NCBI RefSeq assembly: GCF_004123845.1 | Contig: NZ_NBDP01000037.1 | Location: 1-60,842, forward strand | Reading direction: 5' to 3' | DNA: 60,842 nucleotides | Source: Allobosea sp. Tri-44 | Lineage (GTDB): Bacteria > Pseudomonadota > Alphaproteobacteria > Rhizobiales > Beijerinckiaceae | Part shown: piece after piece, positions 52,101 to 59,221 of the stretch | Position numbering within the stretch: the first letter of the stretch is position 1 | Layout of the letters: each line of letters starts with the position of its first letter | Translations under genes and position numbers: made by a program | The notes under the pieces: model-generated | What the model saw: only the letters and a program-made list of their open reading frames with translations | Told to the model about the DNA's origin: nothing | Database searches by the model: none

Positions 52101-53978
52101 GTTGGCGACATGTCGGGCGACGTCTTTGGCAACGGCATGCTGCTCTCGCCGGTGATCAAGCTCGTCGCAGCCTTCGACCATCGCGACATCTTCCTCGATC
52201 CCAGTCCGGATCCGGCCAAGAGCCTGGCCGAGCGCCAGCGCATCTTCGCCCTGCCGCGCTCATCCTGGGCCGACTACGACAAGTCGTTGATCTCCAAGGG
52301 CGGCGGCATCTTCTCGCGCCAGGCCAAGAGCATCGCGCTCTCGGCCGAGGTGCGACAGGCGCTCGATTTCGACAAGGCGCAAGTCACGCCGGCCGAGCTG
52401 ATGACGGCGATCCTGAAGGCGCCGGTCGATCTGCTCTGGTTCGGCGGCATCGGCACCTATATCCGCGCCGGCGACGAGACCGACGCGCAGGTCGGCGACC
52501 GCGCCAATGACGCGATCCGCGTCACCGGCTCCGATTTGCGGGCGAAGGTGATCGGCGAGGGCGCCAATCTCGGTGCGACCCAGCGCGGCCGTATCGAGGC
52601 GGCGCGCCAGGGCGTGCGCCTCAACACCGACGCGATCGATAACTCCGCCGGCGTCAACACCTCCGACGTCGAGGTCAACATCAAGATCGCGCTCGCCGAC
52701 CCCGTCCGTGACGGCCGCCTGCCCGAGAAGAAGCGTAACGCCTTGCTCGCGCAGATGACCGACGAGGTCGGCCTGCTTGTCCTGCGCAATAATTACCTGC
52801 AGAGCCTGGCGCTCTCGCTGACGGAGGCGCAGGGCATCCACGCGACGCCGCATCTGCGCCGGCTGATGGTGCAGCTCGAGGAGGACGGCCGGCTCGACCG
52901 CAGCGTCGAGTACCTGCCGTCCGACGCGGTGCTGATCGAGCGCGAGAAGCGCGGCGAAGGCCTGACCCGGCCGGAGCTCGCGGTCCTGCTCGCCTATGCC
53001 AAGCTCGCTTTGCACGACGCCCTGCTCGAATCGGCCATTCCCGACGATCCCTATCTGAAGAGCGAGCTCGTCCGCTATTTCCCGCAGCCGCTGCGCGAGG
53101 GCTATGGCGCCGAGATCGCCGGCCACAAGCTGCGCCGCGAGATCGTCGCGACCCAGCTCGCCAACGCCATCATCAATCGCGGTGGCCCGGCCATCGTCTC
53201 GACGCTGGCCGACCAGACCCGCGCCGAGGCCCCGGCAATTGCCGCCGCCTACGCGGTCGCCCGCGATTCCTTCGACCTGATCGCGCTGAACGGCGCCATC
53301 GACGCGCTTGACGCCAAGCTGCCGGGCAAGACCCAGACCGGACTCTATGCCGCCGCGCAGGAATTGGTCGTCGACCGGATGCGCTGGTTCCTGCGCCGCG
53401 GCGTCGCCACGCCCGGCGCGATCGAGCAGACCGTGGCGCACTATGCCAAGGGCGTCGCGGCGCTCGACGGCGCGCTCGCCGAATTGCTACCGGAAGCGGC
53501 AGCTCAGGCGCGCAATGCTCGCATCGCCGCGCTGACGGCCGAAGGCGTGCCCGAGCCGCTGGCAGTGCGCGTCGCCAGCCTGCCCTGGCTCGCCGAAGCG
53601 ACCGACATCGTCGACATCGCCAGCCGCACCAAGCGCGACATCGTCGAGGTCGCGCGGATTCATTTCGGCGCCGATTCGGTCTTCGGCTTCTCGACGCTGA
53701 CCTCGGCGGCTGCGGCCGTGCCGGCCACCGACGACTATGAGCGCCTGGCGCGCCAGCGCGCGGTCGAGACCCTGACCGACGCCCATGCCGGGCTGACGCA
53801 GGAGATCGCCACTGGCAAATCGGGCCCCGATGCGCTGAAGGACTGGCTGGCAGAACGCGGCGCCGAGGCCGAACGCACCCGCGCCACCGTCTCGGCCATT
53901 GCCATGTCCGGCCTCTCCCTGCCAAAGCTGATGGTCGCGGCCGGCATGCTGGCCGATCTGCCGCATCGGCAAGGCTGA
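49134..53978 (+). CDS. NAD-specific glutamate dehydrogenase, 180-kDa type
   Basis: A 1614-residue enzyme of the large L_180 GDH class that deaminates glutamate to 2-oxoglutarate with NAD. It has a long N-terminal region with ACT-like modules (to about 700), a catalytic domain with 'RFGKVARGGLRWSDRSQDFRTEVLGLVKAQQVKNAVIVPVGAKGGFV' features (near 805-860), 'ELTDN', the NAD-binding part ('GVGDMSGDVFGNGML') and a helical C-terminal region. It links amino acid use to the TCA cycle. The ATG at 49134 follows GGGGAAG. Nitrogen genes glnK-amtB lie 3 kb downstream, but a common regulation is only inference. Confidence 0.96.
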   Translation: MAKREANATAAAVIAIESAARELGSAMPPEFPKLLYGRTVAEDLVALPPDLLARAADAAYAHLASRRKPGEPNLRFRDEAMKADGRERQITILEVVNDNKPFLLDSTLAELAEQGYEPRLVAHPILAVVRKDNGTFESLAGEAAGRAVEGTRRESLIHIHLDRIDTAEARDRLATGLARVYVDVGLAVDDWAAMRGRITEVIQSYRANPPPLPEDEVTEALNFLEWIASDNFTLLGVRAYRFAGGDTAADPVDSSGLGILRDPDVRVLRKNRELVVMTPEIRAFLAKPQALIITKANVKSRVHRRVHLDYVGIKLFTADGRLDGELRIVGLLTSNAYTGTARSIPYLRLKIARVLKSTGFDPSSYSGRALYNVLDAFPRDELFQIDIETLERFALDIMQLTERPRIRALARADEFDRFVSALVFIPKDRYDTTVRRRVGEFLARVYQGRVSAAYPAYPEGPLARTHYIIGRDEGRTPKIDRDTLEAGIAAIVRTWGDGLKDALDAQKAGPAARSLAERYAEAFGAAYRERYSAEDALIDIDMLQKLSDERPRAVNLYRREGDGPTRANLKLFSRGAAISLSARVPMLENMGFRVVNERTFNITPQQNGGGSADSRVWLHDMTLERASGGEIDIENLDPTIEAALMAQFRGLTESDRFDQLVLAAGLAWREAALLRALGRYLRQVGAPYAQDYVADALTRHSGIATGLVKLFIAKFDPRLSDKKRAEQVKAERERIEAALADVTSLDEDRILRRFVNLIDAGQRTNFFQIGPDGHPRGTISFKFASGQVDGMPLPRPLYEIFVYSPRVEGVHMRFGKVARGGLRWSDRSQDFRTEVLGLVKAQQVKNAVIVPVGAKGGFVPKHLPPASDRQAWLAEGTESYRIFVRTLLELTDNLDGETVVPPPDTVRHDGDDPYLVVAADKGTATFSDTANALSAEKHHWLGDAFASGGSQGYDHKGMGITARGAWEAVKRHFREIDVDIQTTPFTVAGVGDMSGDVFGNGMLLSPVIKLVAAFDHRDIFLDPSPDPAKSLAERQRIFALPRSSWADYDKSLISKGGGIFSRQAKSIALSAEVRQALDFDKAQVTPAELMTAILKAPVDLLWFGGIGTYIRAGDETDAQVGDRANDAIRVTGSDLRAKVIGEGANLGATQRGRIEAARQGVRLNTDAIDNSAGVNTSDVEVNIKIALADPVRDGRLPEKKRNALLAQMTDEVGLLVLRNNYLQSLALSLTEAQGIHATPHLRRLMVQLEEDGRLDRSVEYLPSDAVLIEREKRGEGLTRPELAVLLAYAKLALHDALLESAIPDDPYLKSELVRYFPQPLREGYGAEIAGHKLRREIVATQLANAIINRGGPAIVSTLADQTRAEAPAIAAAYAVARDSFDLIALNGAIDALDAKLPGKTQTGLYAAAQELVVDRMRWFLRRGVATPGAIEQTVAHYAKGVAALDGALAELLPEAAAQARNARIAALTAEGVPEPLAVRVASLPWLAEATDIVDIASRTKRDIVEVARIHFGADSVFGFSTLTSAAAAVPATDDYERLARQRAVETLTDAHAGLTQEIATGKSGPDALKDWLAERGAEAERTRATVSAIAMSGLSLPKLMVAAGMLADLPHRQG

Positions 53979-53993
53979 GGAGAGAATTTGGCA

Positions 53994-54203
53994 ATGAGCC
54001 CCGAAGACGAGAGCATGGTTCCAGCGGCGACGCGGATCGACCCGAAGCTGCTGGAGATCCTCGTCTGCCCGGTGACCAAGGCGACATTGGAATACGACGC
54101 CGCCCGTCAGGAGCTGATCAGCCGCGCCGCAAAACTCGCCTATCCGATCCGCGACGGCATCCCGATCATGCTGCCGGAAGAGGCCCGGCAGCTCGAAGGG
54201 TAG
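53994..54203 (+). CDS. Trm112-like (UPF0434) small protein
   Basis: A 69-residue Trm112/UPF0434 protein. Relatives act as stabilising partners of methyltransferases. The core reads 'LLEILVCPVTKATLEYD ... AYPIRDGIPIMLPEEA'; the Cys-Pro is kept, but the other zinc-type cysteines of the archaeal/eukaryotic proteins are absent, as is usual for the bacterial form. The ATG at 53994 has a GAGGAGAG ribosome binding site and lies 15 bp after the GDH stop, suggesting cotranscription. Confidence 0.9.
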   Translation: MSPEDESMVPAATRIDPKLLEILVCPVTKATLEYDAARQELISRAAKLAYPIRDGIPIMLPEEARQLEG

Positions 54204-54321
54204 GACCGGGAATCGCGTCTCCTACTTGAGCTGACTCAAGTAAGATTCGGTAGGACCGCAGAGGCTTGCTGCACGATCTGCCGAGAACCGTCAGGCCCGG
54301 TTCGGTATGACCGGGTCTGAC
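54199..54321. repeat. Hairpins and direct repeats between convergent genes
   Basis: GGTAGGACCG occurs twice (54199-54208 and 54249-54258). Between the copies is a perfect hairpin TACTTGAG (54223-54230)/CTCAAGTA (54235-54242) with a 4-nt loop. After them lies a 12-bp stem GTCAGGCCCGGT (54290-54301)/ACCGGGTCTGAC (54310-54321) with one G-T pair. No T-run follows. These probably separate the convergent Trm112-like and UbiH-type genes. Confidence 0.5.
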
Positions 54322-54346
54322 TCCGGGTCACGGCAACAGGTAGTGC

Positions 54347-55594
54347 CTACAGCATCTCGCCCTTGAGCAGACGCGGCGTCGATCCTCCCAATCCGGCTGC
54401 CTCGCGGATGAAGAAGCGCTTCAGCCCCGGCATGCGCTCGACCAGGCCGAGGCCGAGATCGCGCGCTAGCCTGAGCGGCGTCGAATCGTTCGAGAACAAC
54501 CGGTTGAGCCCGTCGGTGACGATGCCCATGGCGACCGTGTCGAAGCGCCGCCCCTTTTCATAGTCTTCCAGCACATCGGAGCTGCCGACATCGAGGCCGA
54601 GGCGAGCGGCATCGACGATCACCTCGGCGAGGGCAGCAACGTCCTTCAGTCCGAGATTGAGACCCTGGCCGGCAATCGGATGGATGACATGCGCGGCATC
54701 GCCGAGCAGCGCCAGCCGATCACCCACGAAGCGGCGCGCCACGCCGAAGGACAGGGGATAGGCGCCCGGACGGCTTTCCATGGTGATCTCGCCGAGTTCC
54801 AGGCCGAAGCGGCGCTCGACTTCGGGGAGAAGGTCGCTGTCGTCGAGCAGCGCCGGGACGTTCTCGGTCGCTTCCGTCCAGACGATCGAGGAGCGATGGC
54901 CGAGCTTGCCGCCATCGGGCAGCGGCAGGATCGCGAAGGGACCGGACGGCAGGAAATGCTCGACCGCCCGTCCATCATGCGGCCGCTCATGGCCGATCGT
55001 CGCGACGATCCCCGATTGCGGATAGGGCCAGCCGACCCAGCCGATCCCAGCCTGTTCGCGCAGCTTCGAGCGCGCCCCGTCCGCCGCGACCAGCAAGGCG
55101 CAATCGAGGTTCTCGCCGTCCGCGAAGGACACCGCCACCGCGCCGTCATCTTCGACAGTACCGGAGCGAACGCCTTCCGCGCGCAGCTCGACGCCATTGG
55201 CGCGCGAAATCTGCAGCAGCGCCGCCATCAGCGCACCGTTCTCGACCATATGGGCGAAGGGCTGGCCGGGTTCGATCTCACCGTCGAAACTCAGGAAAAC
55301 CGGACGCACCAGATCCGACGTGCGGCTGTCGGTGATCACCATCTCGGTCATCGGCGTAGATGCTGCCTCCGCCAGACGCCAGACGCCGAGCGCCTCCAGC
55401 ATGTTGCGCGCCGCCGCCGCGACCGCATAGGCGCGACTGTCAGCGCGTGCCGGCCCTGCCAGTGCCGGATCGGCGACGATGATGCGGAAGCTCTCGCCCA
55501 GCGCCTGCTTCAGCGCGACCGCCAGCGTCAGCCCCGCGATGCCGCCGCCGGCGATGACGATACGCCGGCTCGCGCTTTCTGGACTTTGCATCAT
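54347..55594 (-). CDS. UbiH/UbiF/COQ6-type FAD hydroxylase
   Basis: A 415-residue FAD-dependent aromatic hydroxylase of ubiquinone biosynthesis. The FAD-binding GxGxxG is G16, G18, G21; 'GDAAHVIHPIAGQGLNLGLKDVAALAEV' is the second FAD motif of the UbiH/UbiF/VisC group. Which ring position (C1, C5 or C6) it hydroxylates cannot be told. Two consecutive ATGs begin the gene (55594, 55591); the open frame upstream extends into the divergent tesB gene and is not conserved. It is divergent from tesB (113 bp spacer). Confidence 0.92.
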   Translation of the reverse strand: MMQSPESASRRIVIAGGGIAGLTLAVALKQALGESFRIIVADPALAGPARADSRAYAVAAAARNMLEALGVWRLAEAASTPMTEMVITDSRTSDLVRPVFLSFDGEIEPGQPFAHMVENGALMAALLQISRANGVELRAEGVRSGTVEDDGAVAVSFADGENLDCALLVAADGARSKLREQAGIGWVGWPYPQSGIVATIGHERPHDGRAVEHFLPSGPFAILPLPDGGKLGHRSSIVWTEATENVPALLDDSDLLPEVERRFGLELGEITMESRPGAYPLSFGVARRFVGDRLALLGDAAHVIHPIAGQGLNLGLKDVAALAEVIVDAARLGLDVGSSDVLEDYEKGRRFDTVAMGIVTDGLNRLFSNDSTPLRLARDLGLGLVERMPGLKRFFIREAAGLGGSTPRLLKGEML

Positions 55595-55707
55595 GGCCTT
55601 CCTCGCATCGCGCCGCTTGACGCCGCTGGATCGCTCGTTGCTGATGCTTCCCGTCTTGCCCATAGCCGGCCCGGGCCGCAAGCCCGCGCCGAGCCGGTTT
55701 CCTGCCG

Positions 55708-56574
55708 ATGAACCCAGCCGCGAACACACTGCTCCCGATCTTCGATCTCGAACTGCTCGGACACAACCGGTTCCAGGGTCGCAGCCCCGACAATGGTTGG
55801 ACACGCGTCTTCGGCGGCCAGGTGATCGGCCAGGCGCTCTATGCCGCCTGCAAGACGGTGGAGGAGCGCCAACCTCATTCGCTGCATGCCTATTTCATGT
55901 TGCCGGGCGATCCGACGATCCCGATCATCTACGAGGTCGAACGGCTGCGCGACGGCGGCTCGTTCTCGACGCGGCGCGTGCTGGCGCTGCAGAAGGATGC
56001 GGCGATCTTCGCCATGTCTGTCTCCTTCCAGATCGCCGAACCCGGCTACGACCACCAAATGCCAATGCCTACTGTGCCGATGCCGGAGGAGCTTCCCGGT
56101 CGTGACGGCATGGAACGCGACGTGCTGCCTCATATGCCTGAGGCGGTGCGCGCCTATTACCGACGCGAGCGGCCGATCGAGATCCGCCCCGTCGAAATGA
56201 GCCGCTATGCGGCGGACGCTCCGCGGGAGCCTAAATTCAATGTCTGGGTCAAGGCTGCGCAGAAGCTGCCGGACGAGCCGGCGCTGCATCAGAGCGTGCT
56301 CGCCTACGCCTCCGATCTGCTGCTGCTTGATTCCAGCCTGGTCACGCATGGCACCAGTGTCTTCGACCGGCGCATCCAGAGCGCCAGCCTCGACCATGCG
56401 CTCTGGTTCCACCGCCCCTTCCGCGCCGATGAATGGTTGCTCTACGCCCAGGACAGCCCTTCGGCCTCGGGCGCGCGCGGCTTCTCGCGCGGGCTGATCT
56501 TCGATCGAGAGGGGCATCTCGTCGCCTCGGTCGCGCAGGAAGGCCTGATCCGGCCGCGCCCAGACCGCGCCTGA
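55708..56574 (+). CDS. tesB: Acyl-CoA thioesterase II
   Basis: A 288-residue double hot-dog thioesterase hydrolysing acyl-CoAs. 'NRFQGRSPDNGWTRVFGGQVIGQAL' and 'SLHAYFMLPGD' (first hot-dog) and 'SLDHALWFHRPFRADEWLLY' with the final 'SVAQEGLIR' (second) match TesB, retaining the Asp and Gln of its catalytic set. Length is normal. Divergent from the UbiH-type gene. A low-GC stretch containing the glnK control region follows. Confidence 0.93.
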   Translation: MNPAANTLLPIFDLELLGHNRFQGRSPDNGWTRVFGGQVIGQALYAACKTVEERQPHSLHAYFMLPGDPTIPIIYEVERLRDGGSFSTRRVLALQKDAAIFAMSVSFQIAEPGYDHQMPMPTVPMPEELPGRDGMERDVLPHMPEAVRAYYRRERPIEIRPVEMSRYAADAPREPKFNVWVKAAQKLPDEPALHQSVLAYASDLLLLDSSLVTHGTSVFDRRIQSASLDHALWFHRPFRADEWLLYAQDSPSASGARGFSRGLIFDREGHLVASVAQEGLIRPRPDRA

Positions 56575-56636
56575 GCAGGCGGCCGCCTGCTTTCAGGGCA
56601 TCCGCCTAAATATTAGCCATTCCGGCTCGCTTAGCA

Positions 56637-56653
56637 CCGCCTGATCATGGCGG
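56637..56653. promoter_or_regulatory. Inverted repeat upstream of glnK promoter
   Basis: CCGCC (56637-56641), TGATCAT, GGCGG (56649-56653), about 40 bp upstream of the sigma-54 -24 element. It could be a regulator site, but it matches the NtrC consensus only partly and lies closer than typical enhancers. Confidence 0.2.
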
Positions 56654-56692
56654 AATCGCGGCATTGCCCGCTCACGCGCCACATCTTCCGGT

Positions 56693-56708
56693 TGGCACGG
56701 GCCTTGAT
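56693..56708 (+). promoter_or_regulatory. Likely sigma-54 promoter of glnK-amtB
   Basis: TGGCAC (56693-56698), GGGCC, TTGAT (56704-56708) matches the -24/-12 consensus TGGCAC-N5-TTGCW except for the C of the -12 GC. Start would be near 56719, about 87 nt before glnK. Nitrogen control by NtrC at glnK-amtB is known in related bacteria. Confidence 0.6.
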
Positions 56709-56805
56709 AGGTCCACCCCGACGCGCCTGGTTCGACAGGGCGCGAGAGGCGCAACGACGTCGCTTGGACCGCGGTCCGGCGCGCACAAGCGGGGATAACC
56801 CAGCC

Positions 56806-57144
56806 ATGAAGATCGTGATGGCTATCATCAAGCCGTTCAAGCTGGAGGAGGTGCGCGACGGGCTCACCGCCATCGGTGTGCACGGGCTGACCGTGACCGA
56901 AGTCAAAGGCTATGGCCGTCAGAAGGGCCATACCGAGATCTATCGCGGCGCCGAATACGCCGTGAGCTTCCTGCCGAAGATCAAGATCGAGGTCGCCGTC
57001 ACCGACGATCTCGTTGCCAAGGTGATCGAGGCTATCACCGCCGCTGCTCGCACCGGCCAGATCGGCGACGGCAAGATCTTCGTCTCGTCGATCGAGAAGG
57101 CCGTGCGCATCCGCACCGGCGAGACCGATGGCGACGCCCTCTGA
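56806..57144 (+). CDS. glnK: PII nitrogen regulatory protein GlnK
   Basis: A 112-residue PII signal protein that senses 2-oxoglutarate, ATP/ADP and, through uridylylation, glutamine; it blocks AmtB when nitrogen is sufficient. The T-loop is intact with the uridylylated Tyr at Y51 ('HTEIYRGAEY'), and 'TGQIGDGKIFV' is the C-terminal signature. The open frame begins at 56647, but the protein starts at 'MKIVMAIIKPF'. It lies 28 bp before amtB and forms the usual glnK-amtB operon behind a sigma-54 promoter candidate. Confidence 0.97.
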   Translation: MKIVMAIIKPFKLEEVRDGLTAIGVHGLTVTEVKGYGRQKGHTEIYRGAEYAVSFLPKIKIEVAVTDDLVAKVIEAITAAARTGQIGDGKIFVSSIEKAVRIRTGETDGDAL

Positions 57145-57172
57145 TCCCGACCTTCCGTCCAGGAGTTTAACG

Positions 57173-58651
57173 ATGAACATCAAGACCCTTAACCGGGCCG
57201 GGCTGGTCGGGCTGGCGCTCGCCGCGATGGCCGGCGCCGCGCTGGCGCAGGCTCCCGCTGCACCGCCTGCTCCCGTGCCCAACAAGGGCGATACCGCCTT
57301 CATGATGAGCTCGACGATCCTCGTCCTGCTCATGACCGTGCCCGGCCTCGCACTGTTCTATGGTGGCCTCGTCCGCTCCAAGAACATGCTCTCGGTGCTG
57401 ACCCAGGTCTTCGCCATCGTCTGCATCGTCTCGCTGATGTGGATCATCTTCGGCTACTCGCTCGCCTTCACCAATGGCGGCGGCCTCAACGATTTCGTCG
57501 GTGGCTTCTCCAAGGCCTTCCTGCGCGGCGTCGACGGCAATTCGACCGCCGCGACCTTCTCCAACGGCGTCGTCATCCCGGAATATATCTACATCGCCTT
57601 CCAGATGACCTTCGCCTGCATCACCCCGGCCCTCATCGTCGGCGCCTTCGCCGAACGCATGAAGTTCTCGGCGCTGCTGCTCTTCATCGTGCTCTGGGTC
57701 ACCTTCATCTATTTCCCGATGGCCCACATGGTCTGGTACTGGGGCGGGCCTGACGCGGTCGGCAATGCCGCCAAGGCGCTGGCCGAGGCCGGTGCGGACG
57801 GCAAGGTCGCGGCCCAGGCAGCGCTCGACGCGGTCAACGCCGATGCCGGCATGCTGTTCAAATGGGGCGCGCTCGACTTCGCCGGCGGCACCGTCGTGCA
57901 CATCAATGCCGGTATCGCAGGCCTCGTCGGCTGCGTGTTGATCGGCAAGCGCATCGGCTTCGGCCGTGAGCTGATGGCTCCGCATTCGCTGACCATGACG
58001 CTGATCGGCGCCGCCCTGCTCTGGGTCGGCTGGTTCGGCTTCAACGCCGGCTCCAACCTCGAAGCCAACGGCACCGCCGGACTTGCCATGATCAACACCT
58101 TCGTCGCCACGGCGGCGGCGGCGGTGGCCTGGCTGTTCGTCGAATGGGCGGTCAAGGGCAAGCCCTCCATGCTCGGCATGGTCTCGGGCGCCGTCGCCGG
58201 CCTCGTCGCGATCACCCCGGCGGCAGGCTTCGCCGGCCCGATGGGCTCGATCGTGCTCGGGCTCATTGCCGGCGCGGTCTGCTTCGTCTTCTGCTCGACG
58301 GTGAAGAACGCGCTCGGCTACGACGACTCGCTCGACGTTTTCGGTATCCACTGCATCGGCGGCATCATCGGCGCGCTCGGCACAGGCATCCTGGTCAACC
58401 AGGCGCTCGGCGGCGCCGGCATTCCCGACTATGCGACCAAGCCGGGCGAGCTGGTCGCCGCGACCTACGAGTTCGGGACCGCCTTCATGGCCCAGCTCAA
58501 GGCGGTGCTGTTCACTCTGGTGTTCAGCGGCGTCGGCTCGGCGATCCTCTACAAGATCGTCGATGTGATCATCGGCCTGCGCATCCCGGCCGACCAGGAG
58601 CGCGAGGGCCTCGACATCGCCGAACATGGCGAGCGCGCCTATCACGACTGA
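57173..58651 (+). CDS. amtB: Ammonium transporter AmtB
   Basis: A 492-residue ammonium channel with a cleaved signal peptide (about 1-24, ending ALA) and about eleven membrane segments. 'VPGLALFYGGLVRSKNMLSVL' is the first-helix signature; the periplasmic ammonium-site and twin-histidine region are represented by 'GGTVVHINAGIAGLVG' and 'DVFGIHCIGGIIGALGTG'. It is longer than E. coli AmtB because of an Ala-rich loop between about 195 and 230. AGGAGT precedes the ATG. A terminator follows. Confidence 0.96.
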   Translation: MNIKTLNRAGLVGLALAAMAGAALAQAPAAPPAPVPNKGDTAFMMSSTILVLLMTVPGLALFYGGLVRSKNMLSVLTQVFAIVCIVSLMWIIFGYSLAFTNGGGLNDFVGGFSKAFLRGVDGNSTAATFSNGVVIPEYIYIAFQMTFACITPALIVGAFAERMKFSALLLFIVLWVTFIYFPMAHMVWYWGGPDAVGNAAKALAEAGADGKVAAQAALDAVNADAGMLFKWGALDFAGGTVVHINAGIAGLVGCVLIGKRIGFGRELMAPHSLTMTLIGAALLWVGWFGFNAGSNLEANGTAGLAMINTFVATAAAAVAWLFVEWAVKGKPSMLGMVSGAVAGLVAITPAAGFAGPMGSIVLGLIAGAVCFVFCSTVKNALGYDDSLDVFGIHCIGGIIGALGTGILVNQALGGAGIPDYATKPGELVAATYEFGTAFMAQLKAVLFTLVFSGVGSAILYKIVDVIIGLRIPADQEREGLDIAEHGERAYHD

Positions 58652-58660
58652 CCGCTGACT

Positions 58661-58676
58661 GGTCTCACGTGAAACA
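58661..58676. promoter_or_regulatory. parS-like ParB-binding palindrome, site 3
   Basis: GGTCTCACGTGAAACA matches the parS consensus at 14 of 16 positions, lying between the amtB stop and its terminator. Confidence 0.45.
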
Positions 58677-58678
58677 TC

Positions 58679-58706
58679 GCCCCGGCGGGAAACCGCCGGG
58701 GCTTTT
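58679..58706 (+). terminator. Rho-independent terminator of amtB
   Basis: A 10-bp perfect stem GCCCCGGCGG (58679-58688)/CCGCCGGGGC (58693-58702), GAAA tetraloop, then TTTTCG. Confidence 0.92.
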
Positions 58707-58717
58707 CGTTGAGTCTT

Positions 58718-59062
58718 TCAATCGCGACTTTCCGCGCGGTCGAGCACGATCTCGAGGACCTGCACGCCCTCGGGCAGTTCGATCAGGAATTCGGCATCGC
58801 GTTCGAGATGATGGATCTTGCGCGGATCGGGGCCGGCGAAGCGTGACATCGCCTCGACGCTCTCCCAGTACGAGATCGTCACGAACTCGCTCTCGGTCTC
58901 GCGATCGTCGCGGAACATTTGTGCGCCGAGCGCCTTCCTGGCCAGCGGCCTGACCCCGACCTCGAGCAGATAGGCCGCATAGGCATCGGCCTTTTCCGGC
59001 ACGGTGCGGCCACGCCAGATTCGTGCGATCCGCGCGATCTTGTCTCCGTCGCCATCGAGCAT
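58718..59062 (-). CDS. Antibiotic biosynthesis monooxygenase-like protein
   Basis: A 114-residue protein with the small dimeric alpha/beta-barrel layout of the ABM/heme-degrading monooxygenase superfamily: 'IARIWRGRTVPEKADAYAAYL' (strand-helix), 'FVTISYWESVEAMSRFAG' (strand-helix) and a final acidic strand. No heme-binding or catalytic residue can be assigned with confidence. The AGGAGG ribosome binding site supports the ATG at 59062; the frame is open to 59152. Convergent with amtB, divergent from ftsK. Confidence 0.72.
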   Translation of the reverse strand: MLDGDGDKIARIARIWRGRTVPEKADAYAAYLLEVGVRPLARKALGAQMFRDDRETESEFVTISYWESVEAMSRFAGPDPRKIHHLERDAEFLIELPEGVQVLEIVLDRAESRD

Positions 59063-59221
59063 GTCGTCCTCCTGCCTGCAATGATTGAACGCAGAATGCG
59101 CCGGCCAGCCGATCGTTCCCCGCACAACTGACAGCCGCTGTCGGCAGCGCAAGGTTAAGCGGGCCTTAACCGGACCTTCCTAACCTGCCGGTTCGATGGG
59201 GCGGTCTCGGCCGCCTTCCTG

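Noticed and set aside
49098..52181. Open frame of about 1000 codons antisense to the NAD-GDH gene
   Set aside because: It mirrors GDH codon structure (high-GC shadow), has no recognisable domain and the sense protein is unambiguous.
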